The notes under the pieces: generated by a model
Told to the model about the DNA's origin: nothing
Seen by the model: the letters and a program-made list of their open reading frames with translations, nothing else
The model's database searches: none
Program-made: the position numbers and the translations under genes
NCBI GenBank assembly: GCA_015520565.1
Contig: WAPW01000091.1
Coordinates: 1-32,427, forward strand
Direction: 5' to 3'
DNA from: Candidatus Aciduliprofundum sp.
GTDB lineage: Archaea > Thermoplasmatota > Thermoplasmata > Thermoplasmatales > Aciduliprofundaceae
DNA: 32,427 bases
Shown here: positions 1 through 7,980 of the stretch, one piece after another
How positions within the stretch are numbered: the first letter of the stretch is position 1
How the letters are laid out: every line of letters starts with the position of its first letter

Positions 1-72
1 ACACAGCAGGGAGATGGCTTATCAAGGGTATTCTCACAGAACATTCCGGGGGTGAGTGAGGGTGCAGCATGA
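1..72 (+). CDS. smc: C-terminal end of a probable SMC chromosome segregation ATPase (partial)
   Basis: An open frame enters from the left edge and ends at the TGA at 70-72. It supplies the last 23 residues of a protein. These include D-G-L-S-R-V-F-S, which resembles the tail of SMC proteins (for example the GVSQVISV stretch of Bacillus SMC). The next gene, scpA, encodes the kleisin partner of SMC and starts inside this gene, which supports the call. SMC is the ATPase that compacts and segregates chromosomes with ScpA. So little of the protein is present that the identity rests mainly on context. Confidence 0.55.
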   Translation, partial: TQQGDGLSRVFSQNIPGVSEGAA

Positions 73-919
73 AATAACTGAGCACCTTATGTACTACAAA
101 GCACTCTTGGATGAGGATGTGGATGTAGATTATTACATTCATATGGCTCAGAGTTTAGAGGATGGAATACATATAACTGCAAAAAATCCTGTAGATAAGG
201 CAATTGCAATTGTATTTGAATTAGTCATGGACGAGAAGCTTGACCCTTGGAAAATAGACTTGGTGAAATTCACAAAGCTCTATATGGAGAGGGTGAAGAA
301 GGAGAAAGATATAGATTTCATAATTGCGGGCAAGATAATATACATGGCTTGGAACATACTTATGAGAAAGAGCGAGGATGTTCTTGATGAAATTGAGAGG
401 GAAATTTATTATGTAGATTCAGATTTCTTTGACATAGATGTCTCTCCTTTTGAGCCATATGAAGAGGAAATTATAGATGTGGAGCCAGATATAGAGATAA
501 AAGAGCCAGTGAGAAGAGAAGAAGAGAGACCTGTTAGTTTAATGGAGCTTCTGCAAGCAATAAATGAGGCAAGAAGAGAAGTGGAGAGGAGAAAGAAGCA
601 AAGGAAGATAAGGGAGAAATTCAAATTCAATCTTGATGAAAAGGTGCACAGGGAGGATTTAGAGGAGGAGATAAAAGAAGTATGGTCTCGCTTGAGTGAA
701 GTGAATGGAGATGAGATTCCATTATCCCTTCTGTACGATGGAACTAGGGAAGATTTCATAAAAGTCTTTTTATCTCTCTTATTCTTAGAAAGATTCAAAA
801 AAGTTGAATTGCAGCAAGAAGAGTCCTATGGAGAGATAAACATAAGAATACTGGTACCTCAGGAGCTTAGAAACATAGAATTTATAAATCCACCAGAGAT
901 AAGAATAGAATCTATTTAA
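56..919 (+). CDS. scpA: ScpA-type kleisin, segregation and condensation protein A
   Basis: This 287-residue acidic protein has the ScpA layout. An N-terminal helical region carries the family-like stretch around residues 45-80 (NPVDKAIAIVFELV, then D-P-W-K-I-D-L). A charged, low-complexity middle spans roughly residues 130-200, and a winged-helix-like C-terminus that would bind the SMC head follows. ScpA links the two heads of the SMC dimer in the condensin-like complex. The GTG start at 56 overlaps the upstream smc frame by 17 bases, which indicates translational coupling in one operon. The 3' end overlaps the convergent rpoL gene by 8 bases. No ScpB gene is visible here. Confidence 0.85.
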   Translation: MRVQHEITEHLMYYKALLDEDVDVDYYIHMAQSLEDGIHITAKNPVDKAIAIVFELVMDEKLDPWKIDLVKFTKLYMERVKKEKDIDFIIAGKIIYMAWNILMRKSEDVLDEIEREIYYVDSDFFDIDVSPFEPYEEEIIDVEPDIEIKEPVRREEERPVSLMELLQAINEARREVERRKKQRKIREKFKFNLDEKVHREDLEEEIKEVWSRLSEVNGDEIPLSLLYDGTREDFIKVFLSLLFLERFKKVELQQEESYGEINIRILVPQELRNIEFINPPEIRIESI

Positions 920-1193
920 CCTTCTCAAATTCTTTTTCCATTTCTTCAAATACTTTTTCCAATCTTTTAGCTGCTCTCTTTATAGCTGCCTGCGGCTTAC
1001 CACTCTTTACTTTTATCTTTAAAGTTGGATTTTCAAGATATGGATGGTCATAGTGGTAAATGGCCTGCTCAACCATATCATCTTTATTTAATTCTTCCAC
1101 GAGTGGGATGAGTAATGTTCTATCCGCATTAATAACCTCTAAAACCATCTCATTTTTCTCCTTTGAAATGATCTTGAACTCCATCTCCTTCAT
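912..1193 (-). CDS. rpoL: DNA-directed RNA polymerase subunit L (Rpo11)
   Basis: The 93-residue protein matches the small archaeal RNA polymerase subunit L, homologous to eukaryotic Rpb11/AC19. It has the N-terminal strand region and the family segment [13 protein letters not shown], then the Y-H-Y-D-H-P-Y-L stretch at about residues 46-54, and a long C-terminal helix. It pairs with subunit D as the platform for polymerase assembly. A TATA-like box about 25 bases before the ATG at 1193 suggests a leaderless transcript. A second in-frame ATG three codons later (1184) is an alternative start. The gene is divergent from the PAN gene and converges on scpA. Confidence 0.9.
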   Translation of the reverse strand: MKEMEFKIISKEKNEMVLEVINADRTLLIPLVEELNKDDMVEQAIYHYDHPYLENPTLKIKVKSGKPQAAIKRAAKRLEKVFEEMEKEFEKVK

Positions 1194-1211
1194 AAACTGG
1201 GTTAAATTTCC

Positions 1212-1224
1212 CTATTATTTAATT
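1212..1224 (-). promoter_or_regulatory. TATA-like promoter element of rpoL
   Basis: On the minus strand the sequence reads AATTAAATAATAG, centred about 25-26 bases upstream of the ATG at 1193. That is the spacing expected if transcription starts at or next to the start codon. It is a pattern call only. Confidence 0.4.
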
Positions 1225-1245
1225 ATTCCGCTATGCATTCATAAG

Positions 1246-1253
1246 TTTAAAAT
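1246..1253 (+). promoter_or_regulatory. TATA-like promoter element of the PAN gene
   Basis: The sequence TTTAAAAT lies about 35 bases before the ATG at 1285, so the predicted transcription start falls near 1275-1280 and the leader is very short. It sits in the 91-base divergent gap shared with rpoL. Confidence 0.4.
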
Positions 1254-1284
1254 ACAAAAAAGGCAATATGGAAACGGTGTAAAT

Positions 1285-2469
1285 ATGACAAAGGACCTTA
1301 TTGATAGCGATGTGATGGATTACGATTACGACCGTGATGAGTTGTTGAGGCAAATTAGGATATTGGAGGATGAGAAGAGGTATCTGGAATCGGAGCTTAG
1401 GAGATTGCAGAACGATATTGAACGCTTGCGCAAGGAAATAAACAGGATGAAATCTCCGCCTCTCCTTGTTGGCACAATTGAGGATATAATTGATAGCGAT
1501 AGAATCGTTGTGAGAAGCAGTGCAGGCCCAACATTTATAGTTAATGCCTCCTCTTATGTGCCCAAAGAGAAGATTAAGCCGGGGGCAAAGGTTGCGTTAA
1601 ACAAGCAAACATTTGCAATAGTGCACATGATTCCAGAATCATACGATCCGGCAATAACTGCAGCTGAGATAATAGAAAAGCCAAGGGTTACTTACGATGA
1701 TATAGGTGGGTTAAAGAAGCAGATTAGGGAGATAAGAGAGGCAGTTGAGCTTCCTCTATTAAAGCCAGAATTGTACAAGAAGGTTGGAATTGAGCCACCT
1801 AAGGGAGTTTTACTTGCAGGCCCACCAGGCACAGGTAAGACCTTGCTTGCTAAGGCAGTTGCTCATCATACCCATGCTACATTCATTCGCACCGTCGGGA
1901 GCGAGTTAGTTAGGAAATACATAGGAGAAGGTGCTAAGCTAGTGCGAGAGTTATTTGACTTGGCAAGGAAAAAAGCACCGAGCATAGTTTTCATTGATGA
2001 GATAGATGCCATAGGTGCTCGCCGCCTTGATATGGCTACAAGTGGAGATAGGGAAGTGCAGCGCACCCTTATGCAACTTCTTGCCGAGTTAGATGGTTTT
2101 GAGCCATTGGATAATGTGAAAATCATCGCAGCTACAAATCGTCCTGACATATTGGATGAGGCATTGCTCAGGCCTGGAAGATTTGACAGGATAATTCAAG
2201 TACCATATCCAGATTATGAGGCAAGAATTGAAATTCTAAAGATTCATACGAGAAGAATGAATTTGAAAGATGTAAATCTTGAAAGAATTGCAAAGAAAAC
2301 AGATGGATTTAGCGGTGCTGATTTGAAGGTTATATGTATGGAAGCTGGAATGTTTGCAATAAGAGATGAGAGGGACTATGTAACCTATGAAGATTTTGAA
2401 AATGCCATAAGGAAATTCCTGCATGCCGATGACCTAAGAAAGGAAATACCCGGAGAGATGTTTGCATAA
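1285..2469 (+). CDS. pan: Proteasome-activating nucleotidase (AAA+ ATPase, PAN)
   Basis: PAN is the hexameric ATPase that unfolds substrates and feeds them into the archaeal 20S proteasome. The 394-residue product has an N-terminal coiled coil (about residues 17-55), the proline turn K-S-P-P and an OB-type domain. The AAA+ module carries GPPGTGKT at 179-186 and the Walker B segment V-F-I-D-E-I-D near 235-241. A C-terminal helical lid domain follows. The open frame extends upstream to 1060, but that part runs antisense through rpoL and lacks family similarity, so I chose the ATG at 1285. The last residues are G-E-M-F-A, so the canonical hydrophobic-Tyr-X docking motif is represented by M-F-A. 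Confidence 0.93.
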   Translation: MTKDLIDSDVMDYDYDRDELLRQIRILEDEKRYLESELRRLQNDIERLRKEINRMKSPPLLVGTIEDIIDSDRIVVRSSAGPTFIVNASSYVPKEKIKPGAKVALNKQTFAIVHMIPESYDPAITAAEIIEKPRVTYDDIGGLKKQIREIREAVELPLLKPELYKKVGIEPPKGVLLAGPPGTGKTLLAKAVAHHTHATFIRTVGSELVRKYIGEGAKLVRELFDLARKKAPSIVFIDEIDAIGARRLDMATSGDREVQRTLMQLLAELDGFEPLDNVKIIAATNRPDILDEALLRPGRFDRIIQVPYPDYEARIEILKIHTRRMNLKDVNLERIAKKTDGFSGADLKVICMEAGMFAIRDERDYVTYEDFENAIRKFLHADDLRKEIPGEMFA

Positions 2470-2488
2470 TTGGCCAGAAGGGTAAAAT

Positions 2489-3979
2489 ATGTCAGAAGTT
2501 GAAGTTAAGCATCTTGGAGAGGGATATATGGATAGCGCTTCCCTTAAAAAAGTTGGAGTGATTTACGGAGAAGTAGGTACAACGCAATTTACCTGCAATG
2601 TTATAGGGAATTTAGAGCAGGGGGATTATGTTCAGGTCTATCACGAAAGATTTGGCTGGGTCTTAGGCAAGGTTGATGAAATAAAGAGAAAAACGAATTT
2701 GACCTTGGAGAAAGCCATAAAATTACAGGATGATGATTTTACTGTGAAGGAAATAGTGGCTGCAACTGTTGTGGTTATAGGTTATAGGGATGAGCGTGGT
2801 CTCTTACAATTCCCCCGCACTCCTTTCAATGTTGGAAGCATAGTTTATAAAGCGGAGGAGGAGTTCATAAAGAAAGTAATAGGCATAAAAGATATAAGAG
2901 AAAAGGGCGCCTACATAGGGCGCCTATATCGCTATAGAAAAATACCCATTTATCTGGATATAAATGTGATGGTTCAAAAGCATGTTAGCATTCTAGCAAA
3001 AACTGGGGCTGGAAAGAGCTATTTAACAGGTGTGCTTCTTGAAGAATTTTTAAAGCATAATGTAACTGCTGTTGTCATAGACCCTCATGGGGAGTATATA
3101 TCCCTAAGAACTCCAAGTAAAAAAACCAAATTGCATCAAGAGTTTGGAGTTGTTCCGAGGGGCTATGAAGGCAAGATAAATGTTTTCACTCCGGATGTGC
3201 AGCTAAATAAGGGAAAGCCCTTGAAATTTACTCTAGCTTCAATGACTCCAAGAGAACTCTTAAATTTAATGAATCTTGATACTAGACAGTACCTTATACC
3301 TCTTCGCAAAGCCATGGATTTGCTTAAAACCTCTAGGCAATACTATACCATAAGGGATGTTATGAGGGTTTTGGAGAGTGAGGAGAATAATGCTTTACAG
3401 CCCCTTATCTCTCAACTTGAATATCTTGATGAAATGGGAATATTTGATAAGAGAGGTACAAAAATTAACGAAATTGTGCAGCGTGGGAAATTATCCATAA
3501 TAAATCTCAGAGGAGTGCCTCCGGACATACAAGAACTCGTGGTTCAGCGTCTCTCAATGGCTCTATTTGAGCTCAGGAAGAGAAATAAAATTCCTCCATT
3601 AATGCTCGTTGTTGAAGAGGCGCATAACTATGCTCCACAGCAGGGAACATCCTCCTCCACTAAAATTCTGCGAACAATAGCATCTGAAGGAAGAAAATTT
3701 GGACTTGGATTGTGCATAATATCCCAGAGGCCTGCGAAGGTTGATAAAAACATACTTTCTCAGTGCAATACTCAGATAATATTGCGAGTCACGAATCCAA
3801 ATGATTTGAGAGCCATAGGAAATTCGGTAGAAGGGCTCACAAAGGGTTCTTTGGAAGAGATTCAGAGATTGCCTGTTGGTGTAGCCTTAGTTACAGGAGG
3901 AAATATTCCCATGCCTCTCTTTGTGGAGATAAGGCCTAGGGAGACAAAGCATGGGGGAGAGAGCGTAAAAGTTGTTTGA
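2489..3979 (+). CDS. herA: HerA bipolar DNA helicase / translocase
   Basis: The 496-residue protein has the HerA architecture. An N-terminal HAS beta-barrel (about residues 1-110) is followed by a FtsK/HerA RecA-fold ATPase with the P-loop A-K-T-G-A-G-K-S ending at residues 176-177. A later acidic motif L-V-V-E-E-A-H-N and the stretch I-S-Q-R-P-A-K are typical of the family. HerA works with the NurA nuclease in resecting DNA ends for recombination, alongside Mre11-Rad50. No clear NurA gene is next to it, which is unusual for archaea. The gene follows PAN after 19 bases and overlaps the longer version of the DUF357 frame by a few bases. Confidence 0.9.
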   Translation: MSEVEVKHLGEGYMDSASLKKVGVIYGEVGTTQFTCNVIGNLEQGDYVQVYHERFGWVLGKVDEIKRKTNLTLEKAIKLQDDDFTVKEIVAATVVVIGYRDERGLLQFPRTPFNVGSIVYKAEEEFIKKVIGIKDIREKGAYIGRLYRYRKIPIYLDINVMVQKHVSILAKTGAGKSYLTGVLLEEFLKHNVTAVVIDPHGEYISLRTPSKKTKLHQEFGVVPRGYEGKINVFTPDVQLNKGKPLKFTLASMTPRELLNLMNLDTRQYLIPLRKAMDLLKTSRQYYTIRDVMRVLESEENNALQPLISQLEYLDEMGIFDKRGTKINEIVQRGKLSIINLRGVPPDIQELVVQRLSMALFELRKRNKIPPLMLVVEEAHNYAPQQGTSSSTKILRTIASEGRKFGLGLCIISQRPAKVDKNILSQCNTQIILRVTNPNDLRAIGNSVEGLTKGSLEEIQRLPVGVALVTGGNIPMPLFVEIRPRETKHGGESVKVV

Positions 3980-4013
3980 TAAGATTTTTAAATTTCCTAA
4001 ATATACCTTTTCT

Positions 4014-4307
4014 ATGAATAATGTGGTAAGCGATGATATATTGGACCATTATTTTGATGTAACGGAGAGAGCGTATAATATTGTAAAAATCTCAGTGCCT
4101 CAAAGCTCGCATCTTTACCCCATAGCCAAGGATTTTTTGAATATGGCTAAAGCATATATAGAGGATGCAAAGTACTTTCGCAGCAAGGGTGATTATATTA
4201 GAGCTCTTGGCTCAATCTATTATGCCCATGGGTGGTTAGATGCTGGAGCAAGATTGGGCATATTTGATGTTGGAGATAATCACGAGCTATTCACCCTAGC
4301 AAAATGA
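4014..4307 (+). CDS. DUF357 family protein
   Basis: The C-terminal segment A-L-G-S-I-Y-Y-A-H-G-W-L-D-A-G-A-R-L-G-I-F is the hallmark of DUF357, a small helical archaeal family of unknown function. I chose the ATG at 4014 (97 residues) because an AT-rich TATA-like run (TTTTTAAATTT) lies about 20-28 bases upstream and the family domain starts just after it. An in-frame TTG at 3972 would add 14 residues and overlap herA by 8 bases. The position directly after herA hints at a chromosome-related role, but nothing in the sequence proves one. Confidence 0.8.
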   Translation: MNNVVSDDILDHYFDVTERAYNIVKISVPQSSHLYPIAKDFLNMAKAYIEDAKYFRSKGDYIRALGSIYYAHGWLDAGARLGIFDVGDNHELFTLAK

Positions 4308-5702
4308 TTATACCCTTGCAACGGCTAAAAACAAGTTCTTTCTCTTCTCAATAATCACTCCTTTTTGGAGCAGTTCTCTTAGAATCTTTTCAGCATTCTC
4401 CACTCCTCTTTCTTTCAATTTTTTCTCCAAGTAGAAGAAATCCCAACCCTCTGGCTTTAAGATATTCAATTCCCAAAGCACTCTGTTTATTACTCTCTCA
4501 ATTCTTTTTCTCTCATCCAAGGATGATATCTTCCTGCGCAATCTATCTTGAAGAACATCTTCAATTCTCTCAAAAAGAGTGCTATACAATTCCATTATTT
4601 TTTCCTCAGCATTCTGCATTCCCAATCTTTCCCAAGAATCAATCAATCTTACTGTGTGCTCCCCAAATCCATTCACATCGGCAATATCCATAATAATCCC
4701 AACTCTCATCGCCTGTGCTAGCAGAGGGAACTCTTTTTCTATCTTTGCAATTAATTTCTCTTTCGCCCTTTCCATCCTGCTTGTATCAATCACAGGGGCC
4801 TCAAAATGCTTTTTTAGAACAAAAGATGCTATATCCACAGCATATTCTTTTAGCTCTTTAATCTCAAATTTCATCTCCTCTTTGTAAGGTATGAACGGGA
4901 GTTCAGCAGAGCCGATTAAATTTTCAATCTTTATTGTTGATTCTGTTATTGCACTCTTTTCCCATTCTTTGCCCTTCCTTGTTGGATAAAATTTTAATGC
5001 ATTATTTTGATTTAAATGGGCATACTTGATTTTCAAAGGATGAGATACCTTAATCTCTATGGGCTCATCATACATTACTTCAACCTTTGTAGAATTTTTG
5101 CTTAAGAGTGATGGCATTAAACCCATTAAAATCCGTGCATCTTTGAAATCAGAAGTGTAGTATTTTGAAAGGGAATCTAATAGGGTAACTGTGCATCCTC
5201 CAATCCTCTTAGCATATATTCCTGATGAGAGGAAGAATGAGAGCATCACATCCCTTGATGTTTCAGGAAATGAAGAATCAAATAAATTGTAAATCTTTCT
5301 TCCATCCAAACCAGATTTTTCCATAAGAAGATAATCTTCCATTTTCATTCTCTCAAAATTTTCCACGAGCAAGAACCTTCCTCTCATCTCTGAAAATTGA
5401 GATAAATCGTATATTTTTCCCTCCACAATTCCGCAGCAACCTTGAAATTTTACCCATTTTGGAGCCACAATTGGCATAATAGGAAAGCCCTTCTCTGGAA
5501 ATGGGGTTATGCCTCTAACTTCAAAATCTCCAACTATGGGTGCAATTTTTGCCCATAGAGCTTCCCTTATTATTCTCTCATTTTGAAGTTTGACGATAAA
5601 TCCTTTAAAATTGGCAAAATCTCCAATCTTTAGGGTATTTTTCAAGAATTTTAACTTCAATTTTTCGGGTAACCTTTGAGGATAAAAATAATCCTCTATC
5701 AT
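4308..5702 (-). CDS. Unrecognised 464-residue protein with a probable C-terminal winged helix
   Basis: I do not recognise the family. The protein is soluble, with no signal peptide or membrane segment. The N-terminal half looks beta-rich. A helical, charged region spans about 280-420. The last ~45 residues (E-K-K-L-K-E-R-G-V, then R-E-L-L-Q-K-G-V-I, then F-L-A-V-A) look like a winged helix. It overlaps the upstream 82-residue gene by four bases (ATGA), so the two are translationally coupled. Because it sits close to herA I looked for the NurA D-G-S nuclease motif and did not find it. A divergent DNA-metabolism protein is possible but unproven. Confidence 0.75.
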   Translation of the reverse strand: MIEDYFYPQRLPEKLKLKFLKNTLKIGDFANFKGFIVKLQNERIIREALWAKIAPIVGDFEVRGITPFPEKGFPIMPIVAPKWVKFQGCCGIVEGKIYDLSQFSEMRGRFLLVENFERMKMEDYLLMEKSGLDGRKIYNLFDSSFPETSRDVMLSFFLSSGIYAKRIGGCTVTLLDSLSKYYTSDFKDARILMGLMPSLLSKNSTKVEVMYDEPIEIKVSHPLKIKYAHLNQNNALKFYPTRKGKEWEKSAITESTIKIENLIGSAELPFIPYKEEMKFEIKELKEYAVDIASFVLKKHFEAPVIDTSRMERAKEKLIAKIEKEFPLLAQAMRVGIIMDIADVNGFGEHTVRLIDSWERLGMQNAEEKIMELYSTLFERIEDVLQDRLRRKISSLDERKRIERVINRVLWELNILKPEGWDFFYLEKKLKERGVENAEKILRELLQKGVIIEKRKNLFLAVARV

Positions 5703-5947
5703 CTGTAAACACTGTACTTGTAAAGCAAATCTATAAGCTTCTTTGCAAGAGTTTCATCTATTATACCCTCCTCTTTTTTCTTTAGTATGTAATCTCTTGC
5801 CTCTCTGATCCCATAATTTGATGCTTTAGCATATATACTACCCTTCAAAGAACCCTGAATTCCCTCTGGCAGGTCTTTTAAAAGCTGGCCTAGCATGTAC
5901 CTGAATTCATAATCCTTCCTCATATTTAATTTTCTTATCTTTTTCAC
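5699..5947 (-). CDS. Small hypothetical helical protein (82 residues)
   Basis: A short basic and acidic helical protein with no motif I recognise. The start is GTG at 5947. A TATA-like box on the minus strand lies about 26 bases upstream, which supports a leaderless start there; an internal ATG eight codons later is the alternative. The stop overlaps the start of the 464-residue gene by four bases, so the pair forms an operon and the proteins probably act together. Confidence 0.65.
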   Translation of the reverse strand: MKKIRKLNMRKDYEFRYMLGQLLKDLPEGIQGSLKGSIYAKASNYGIREARDYILKKKEEGIIDETLAKKLIDLLYKYSVYR

Positions 5948-5969
5948 ATCTCTTGCATGCTCTACCCGA

Positions 5970-5980
5970 TAATATAAATT
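5970..5980 (-). promoter_or_regulatory. TATA-like promoter of the two-gene minus-strand operon
   Basis: The minus strand reads AATTTATATTA here, centred about 26 bases before the GTG at 5947. It lies directly behind the purF stop codon, so the two-gene operon has its own promoter and need not depend on the lsm-eL37-purF transcript. Confidence 0.45.
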
Positions 5981-5984
5981 GTGG

Positions 5985-7424
5985 TCAAAAATCTTCCAAG
6001 TCGGATTGGAATCTTATTTTTTCTCCCTTTATTTGCACAGGATATTTGCCTGTTAAGCATCCTAAGCAAAGCTCCTCGTAGGGTAATCCTATCGCTTTTA
6101 CCAACCCCTCTATGCTAATGTAGCCGAGAGAATCAGCCCCAATAAGTTCTCTTATTTCTTCAACGCTCCTTCCTGCAGCTATAAATTGGTCCCTTGTTTT
6201 CATATCAATTCCAAGATAGCAAGGGGCTATAATTGGGGGCGAGCCAACGCGTACATGCACCTCTTTTGCACCAGCATCTTTTAGCATTTTTACTATTTTT
6301 CTCATGGTGTTTCCCCTAACGATGCTATCATCCACAAGCACAATTTTTTTATCCTTTACAACTGATTTGACAGGACTTAACTTCATGTTTATCTCCATAA
6401 CTCTCGTCTCTTGAGATGGCAAGATGAATGTTCTCTCAACATACCTGTTTTTCATCAATCCTTCCGCATAGGGTATTCTGCTCCTCTCAGAGTAACCTAT
6501 AGCGTGGGCTCTCCCAGAATCTGGCACTGGAACTACGAAATCCGCTTCTGCGGGATGCTCCTCTGCAAGTATTCTTCCAATTTCCCTGCGCACATCGTAA
6601 ACGCATCTTCCATCAATTATGCTATCTGCCCTTGCAAAATAAACATACTCAAACATGCAATGCGCTTTGTGTTTCTTCTTAAAAACATGATGTGTTATAA
6701 ACCCTGTAGGTGTGATTTCTATAATCTCTCCCGGCTTAACATCCCTTATGAATTTCCCTCCAATGGAATGGAAGGCAGTGCTCTCAGAAGCCAATCCATA
6801 GCCGCCATTCACCTTTCCTAAAGCTAATGGCCTAATTCCAAGGGTGTCTCTTATTGCAAACAAGCGATTATCAATGAGAATTGCGAGAGAGAAAGAGCCT
6901 CTCAACTTTCTAACCATATTTTTTAGAGATTCCACGATATCATGCTTGCTCAACTCATATGCCAATACCCTCGCTATTACCTCGCTATCTGCCTTAGTTA
7001 TGAAGGCTGCTCCTATCTCATTTAAAAAATCTTTAAGTTCTTCCACATTAACTATTTCCCCGTTATGTGCCACCGCAATCTTATGCTCCTTTGTGTATAT
7101 TCTTATTGGCTGGGCATTCTCCGCTGAGGATCCCCCTGTTGTGGAGTATCGCACATGCCCAATTCCTACATTCCCTTTCAAAGATTCTAAAATTGAGGAG
7201 TTGAAAACTTCGTGTACGAGGCCCATTCCCTTATATATTAGAATATCCTCGCTAGAGTAAGTGGCAATACCAGCACTTTCTTGACCACGATGCTGCAAAG
7301 CCCTCAAAGAGAAATACAAAAGATGAGAAACATTATAAATGGAAGAAAATCCAGCTATCCCGCAATACTCATTTCTTTTTCTTTGCCCATGAGTATGAGC
7401 GCATTCTTGGAGCGGGATAACCAC
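5985..7424 (-). CDS. purF: Amidophosphoribosyltransferase (glutamine PRPP amidotransferase)
   Basis: PurF makes 5-phosphoribosylamine from PRPP and glutamine, the first step of purine synthesis. The N-terminal Ntn-type glutaminase begins at the nucleophile in C-G-I-A-G-F (codon at 7362-7364). The PRPP loop V-L-V-D-D-S-I-V-R-G-N-T is present. Cysteines in C-M-F-E-Y-V, C-Y-L-G-I-D and C-L-G-C match the 4Fe-4S ligands of the Bacillus-type enzyme. The start is a problem. The only in-frame start codon is GTG at 7424, giving a 20-residue leader before Cys21 that lies wholly inside the eL37 gene. An ATG overlapping the eL37 stop is one frame off. The protein identity is certain; the start is not. 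Confidence 0.92.
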   Translation of the reverse strand: MVIPLQECAHTHGQRKRNEYCGIAGFSSIYNVSHLLYFSLRALQHRGQESAGIATYSSEDILIYKGMGLVHEVFNSSILESLKGNVGIGHVRYSTTGGSSAENAQPIRIYTKEHKIAVAHNGEIVNVEELKDFLNEIGAAFITKADSEVIARVLAYELSKHDIVESLKNMVRKLRGSFSLAILIDNRLFAIRDTLGIRPLALGKVNGGYGLASESTAFHSIGGKFIRDVKPGEIIEITPTGFITHHVFKKKHKAHCMFEYVYFARADSIIDGRCVYDVRREIGRILAEEHPAEADFVVPVPDSGRAHAIGYSERSRIPYAEGLMKNRYVERTFILPSQETRVMEINMKLSPVKSVVKDKKIVLVDDSIVRGNTMRKIVKMLKDAGAKEVHVRVGSPPIIAPCYLGIDMKTRDQFIAAGRSVEEIRELIGADSLGYISIEGLVKAIGLPYEELCLGCLTGKYPVQIKGEKIRFQSDLEDF

Positions 7425-7536
7425 AGTGAGAGCACCTCTTTGTATGAATATTATATGTTTTATGACCGCATCTTCTACAAACTATATGGGTCGGCTTCCT
7501 GTTTCTTTTACCCTTTGAAGTTGTACCTTTTGTCAT
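7369..7536 (-). CDS. rpl37e: Large ribosomal subunit protein eL37
   Basis: A 55-residue gene starts at ATG 7534-7536 and ends at TGA 7369-7371. The product begins M-T-K-G-T-T-S and has the zinc ribbon C20-x2-C23-x11-C35-x2-C38. It ends W-A-K-K-K-K, as expected for archaeal/eukaryotic L37e. It is a structural zinc protein of the 50S subunit. A ribosome binding site (GAGGTGAT) overlaps the lsm stop codon 11 bases upstream. Pairing of lsm with eL37 is a widespread archaeal arrangement. Its stop codon overlaps the beginning of purF. Confidence 0.95.
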   Translation of the reverse strand: MTKGTTSKGKRNRKPTHIVCRRCGHKTYNIHTKRCSHCGYPAPRMRSYSWAKKKK

Positions 7537-7547
7537 CTTAAATCACC

Positions 7548-7784
7548 TCATGGTGGGGATATGTAAATTACATTATCTCCTCTAACTACCACAACATTAT
7601 GCACGCCTTTTGATTCTCCGTTTATTATTTCCTCCACATTTTTGAGCACGAGATTCAAATGCTGGTCATAGCCATCTAGAACTCCCCTGTACTCTTTGTT
7701 TCCCTTCATAGCTACCAATACCGGTTTGTTCAAGCTCTCGTGGAGAACATGCAGAGGCTTTAGCTGTTCCACCATATTTACCAC
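7548..7784 (-). CDS. lsm: Sm-like (LSm) archaeal RNA-binding protein
   Basis: The protein has both Sm motifs. Sm1 spans about residues 20-52 and includes G-Y-D-Q-H-L-N-L-V-L. Sm2 is around 63-76 with V-R-G-D-N-V-I-Y-I-S-P. Archaeal LSm proteins form heptameric rings that bind U-rich RNA. The GTG at 7784 fits a leaderless start, with a TATA-like box about 26 bases upstream. An in-frame ATG at 7775 is the alternative and gives 75 residues. It is the first gene of the lsm-eL37-purF operon. Confidence 0.93.
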   Translation of the reverse strand: MVNMVEQLKPLHVLHESLNKPVLVAMKGNKEYRGVLDGYDQHLNLVLKNVEEIINGESKGVHNVVVVRGDNVIYISPP

Positions 7785-7806
7785 TAAGCCCTTTATTTAC
7801 TTCCCC

Positions 7807-7815
7807 TATTTAAAT
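7807..7815 (-). promoter_or_regulatory. TATA-like promoter of the lsm-eL37-purF operon
   Basis: The minus strand reads ATTTAAATA, centred about 26 bases before the GTG at 7784. It faces the tRNA-Gly promoter in a gap of about 85 bases. Confidence 0.5.
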
Positions 7816-7836
7816 TTTGGCTTAGCAACATCGCCA

Positions 7837-7846
7837 AATTTATATA
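7837..7846 (+). promoter_or_regulatory. TATA-like promoter of tRNA-Gly
   Basis: The sequence AATTTATATA is centred about 29 bases before the first base of the tRNA at 7871, the usual archaeal tRNA promoter spacing. Confidence 0.55.
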
Positions 7847-7870
7847 TCCCCTTATTATTTCCGATTTTGA

Positions 7871-7943
7871 GCAGGCGTAGTGTAGTCTGGCAGCACAAGG
7901 GCCTTCCAAGCCCTTAGCCCGGGTTCAAATCCCGGCGCCTGCA
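7871..7943 (+). tRNA. tRNA-Gly (anticodon UCC)
   Basis: The acceptor stem GCAGGCG pairs with CGCCTGC. The D stem is GTGT/GCAC, the anticodon stem AGGGC/GCCCT and the T stem CCGGG/CCCGG with the loop TTCAAAT. The anticodon loop CTTCCAA gives UCC. The discriminator is A and CCA is not encoded. There is no intron. It is followed at once by a terminator-like hairpin and then the structured repeat. Confidence 0.95.
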
Positions 7944-7945
7944 TT

Positions 7946-7966
7946 AAGCCCTTTAAAAAAGGGCTT
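7946..7966 (+). terminator. Terminator-like hairpin after tRNA-Gly
   Basis: AAGCCCTTT and AAAGGGCTT form a perfect 9-base-pair stem around a loop of three A. The 3' arm could instead pair with the AAGCCCTTT that opens the repeat at 7982, so two mutually exclusive hairpins are possible. It may be a transcription terminator or a tRNA trailer structure. Confidence 0.5.
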
Positions 7967-7980
7967 TATCCCAAAAGAAA

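Noticed and set aside
1060-1284. Longer N-terminus of PAN
   Set aside because: This part is antisense to rpoL, is not PAN-like, and the ATG at 1285 follows a TATA-like box.
2471-2484. GCCAGAAGGG before herA and again near 9475
   Set aside because: A ten-base match with different surroundings; no sign of a regulatory family.
4308-5702. NurA nuclease, expected near HerA
   Set aside because: The N-terminal D-G-S type acidic motif of NurA is not visible, and the rest does not match well enough to name it.
6411-7541. Plus-strand frames opposite purF, eL37 and lsm
   Set aside because: They mirror well-identified genes on the minus strand and have no ribosome binding sites or family features.
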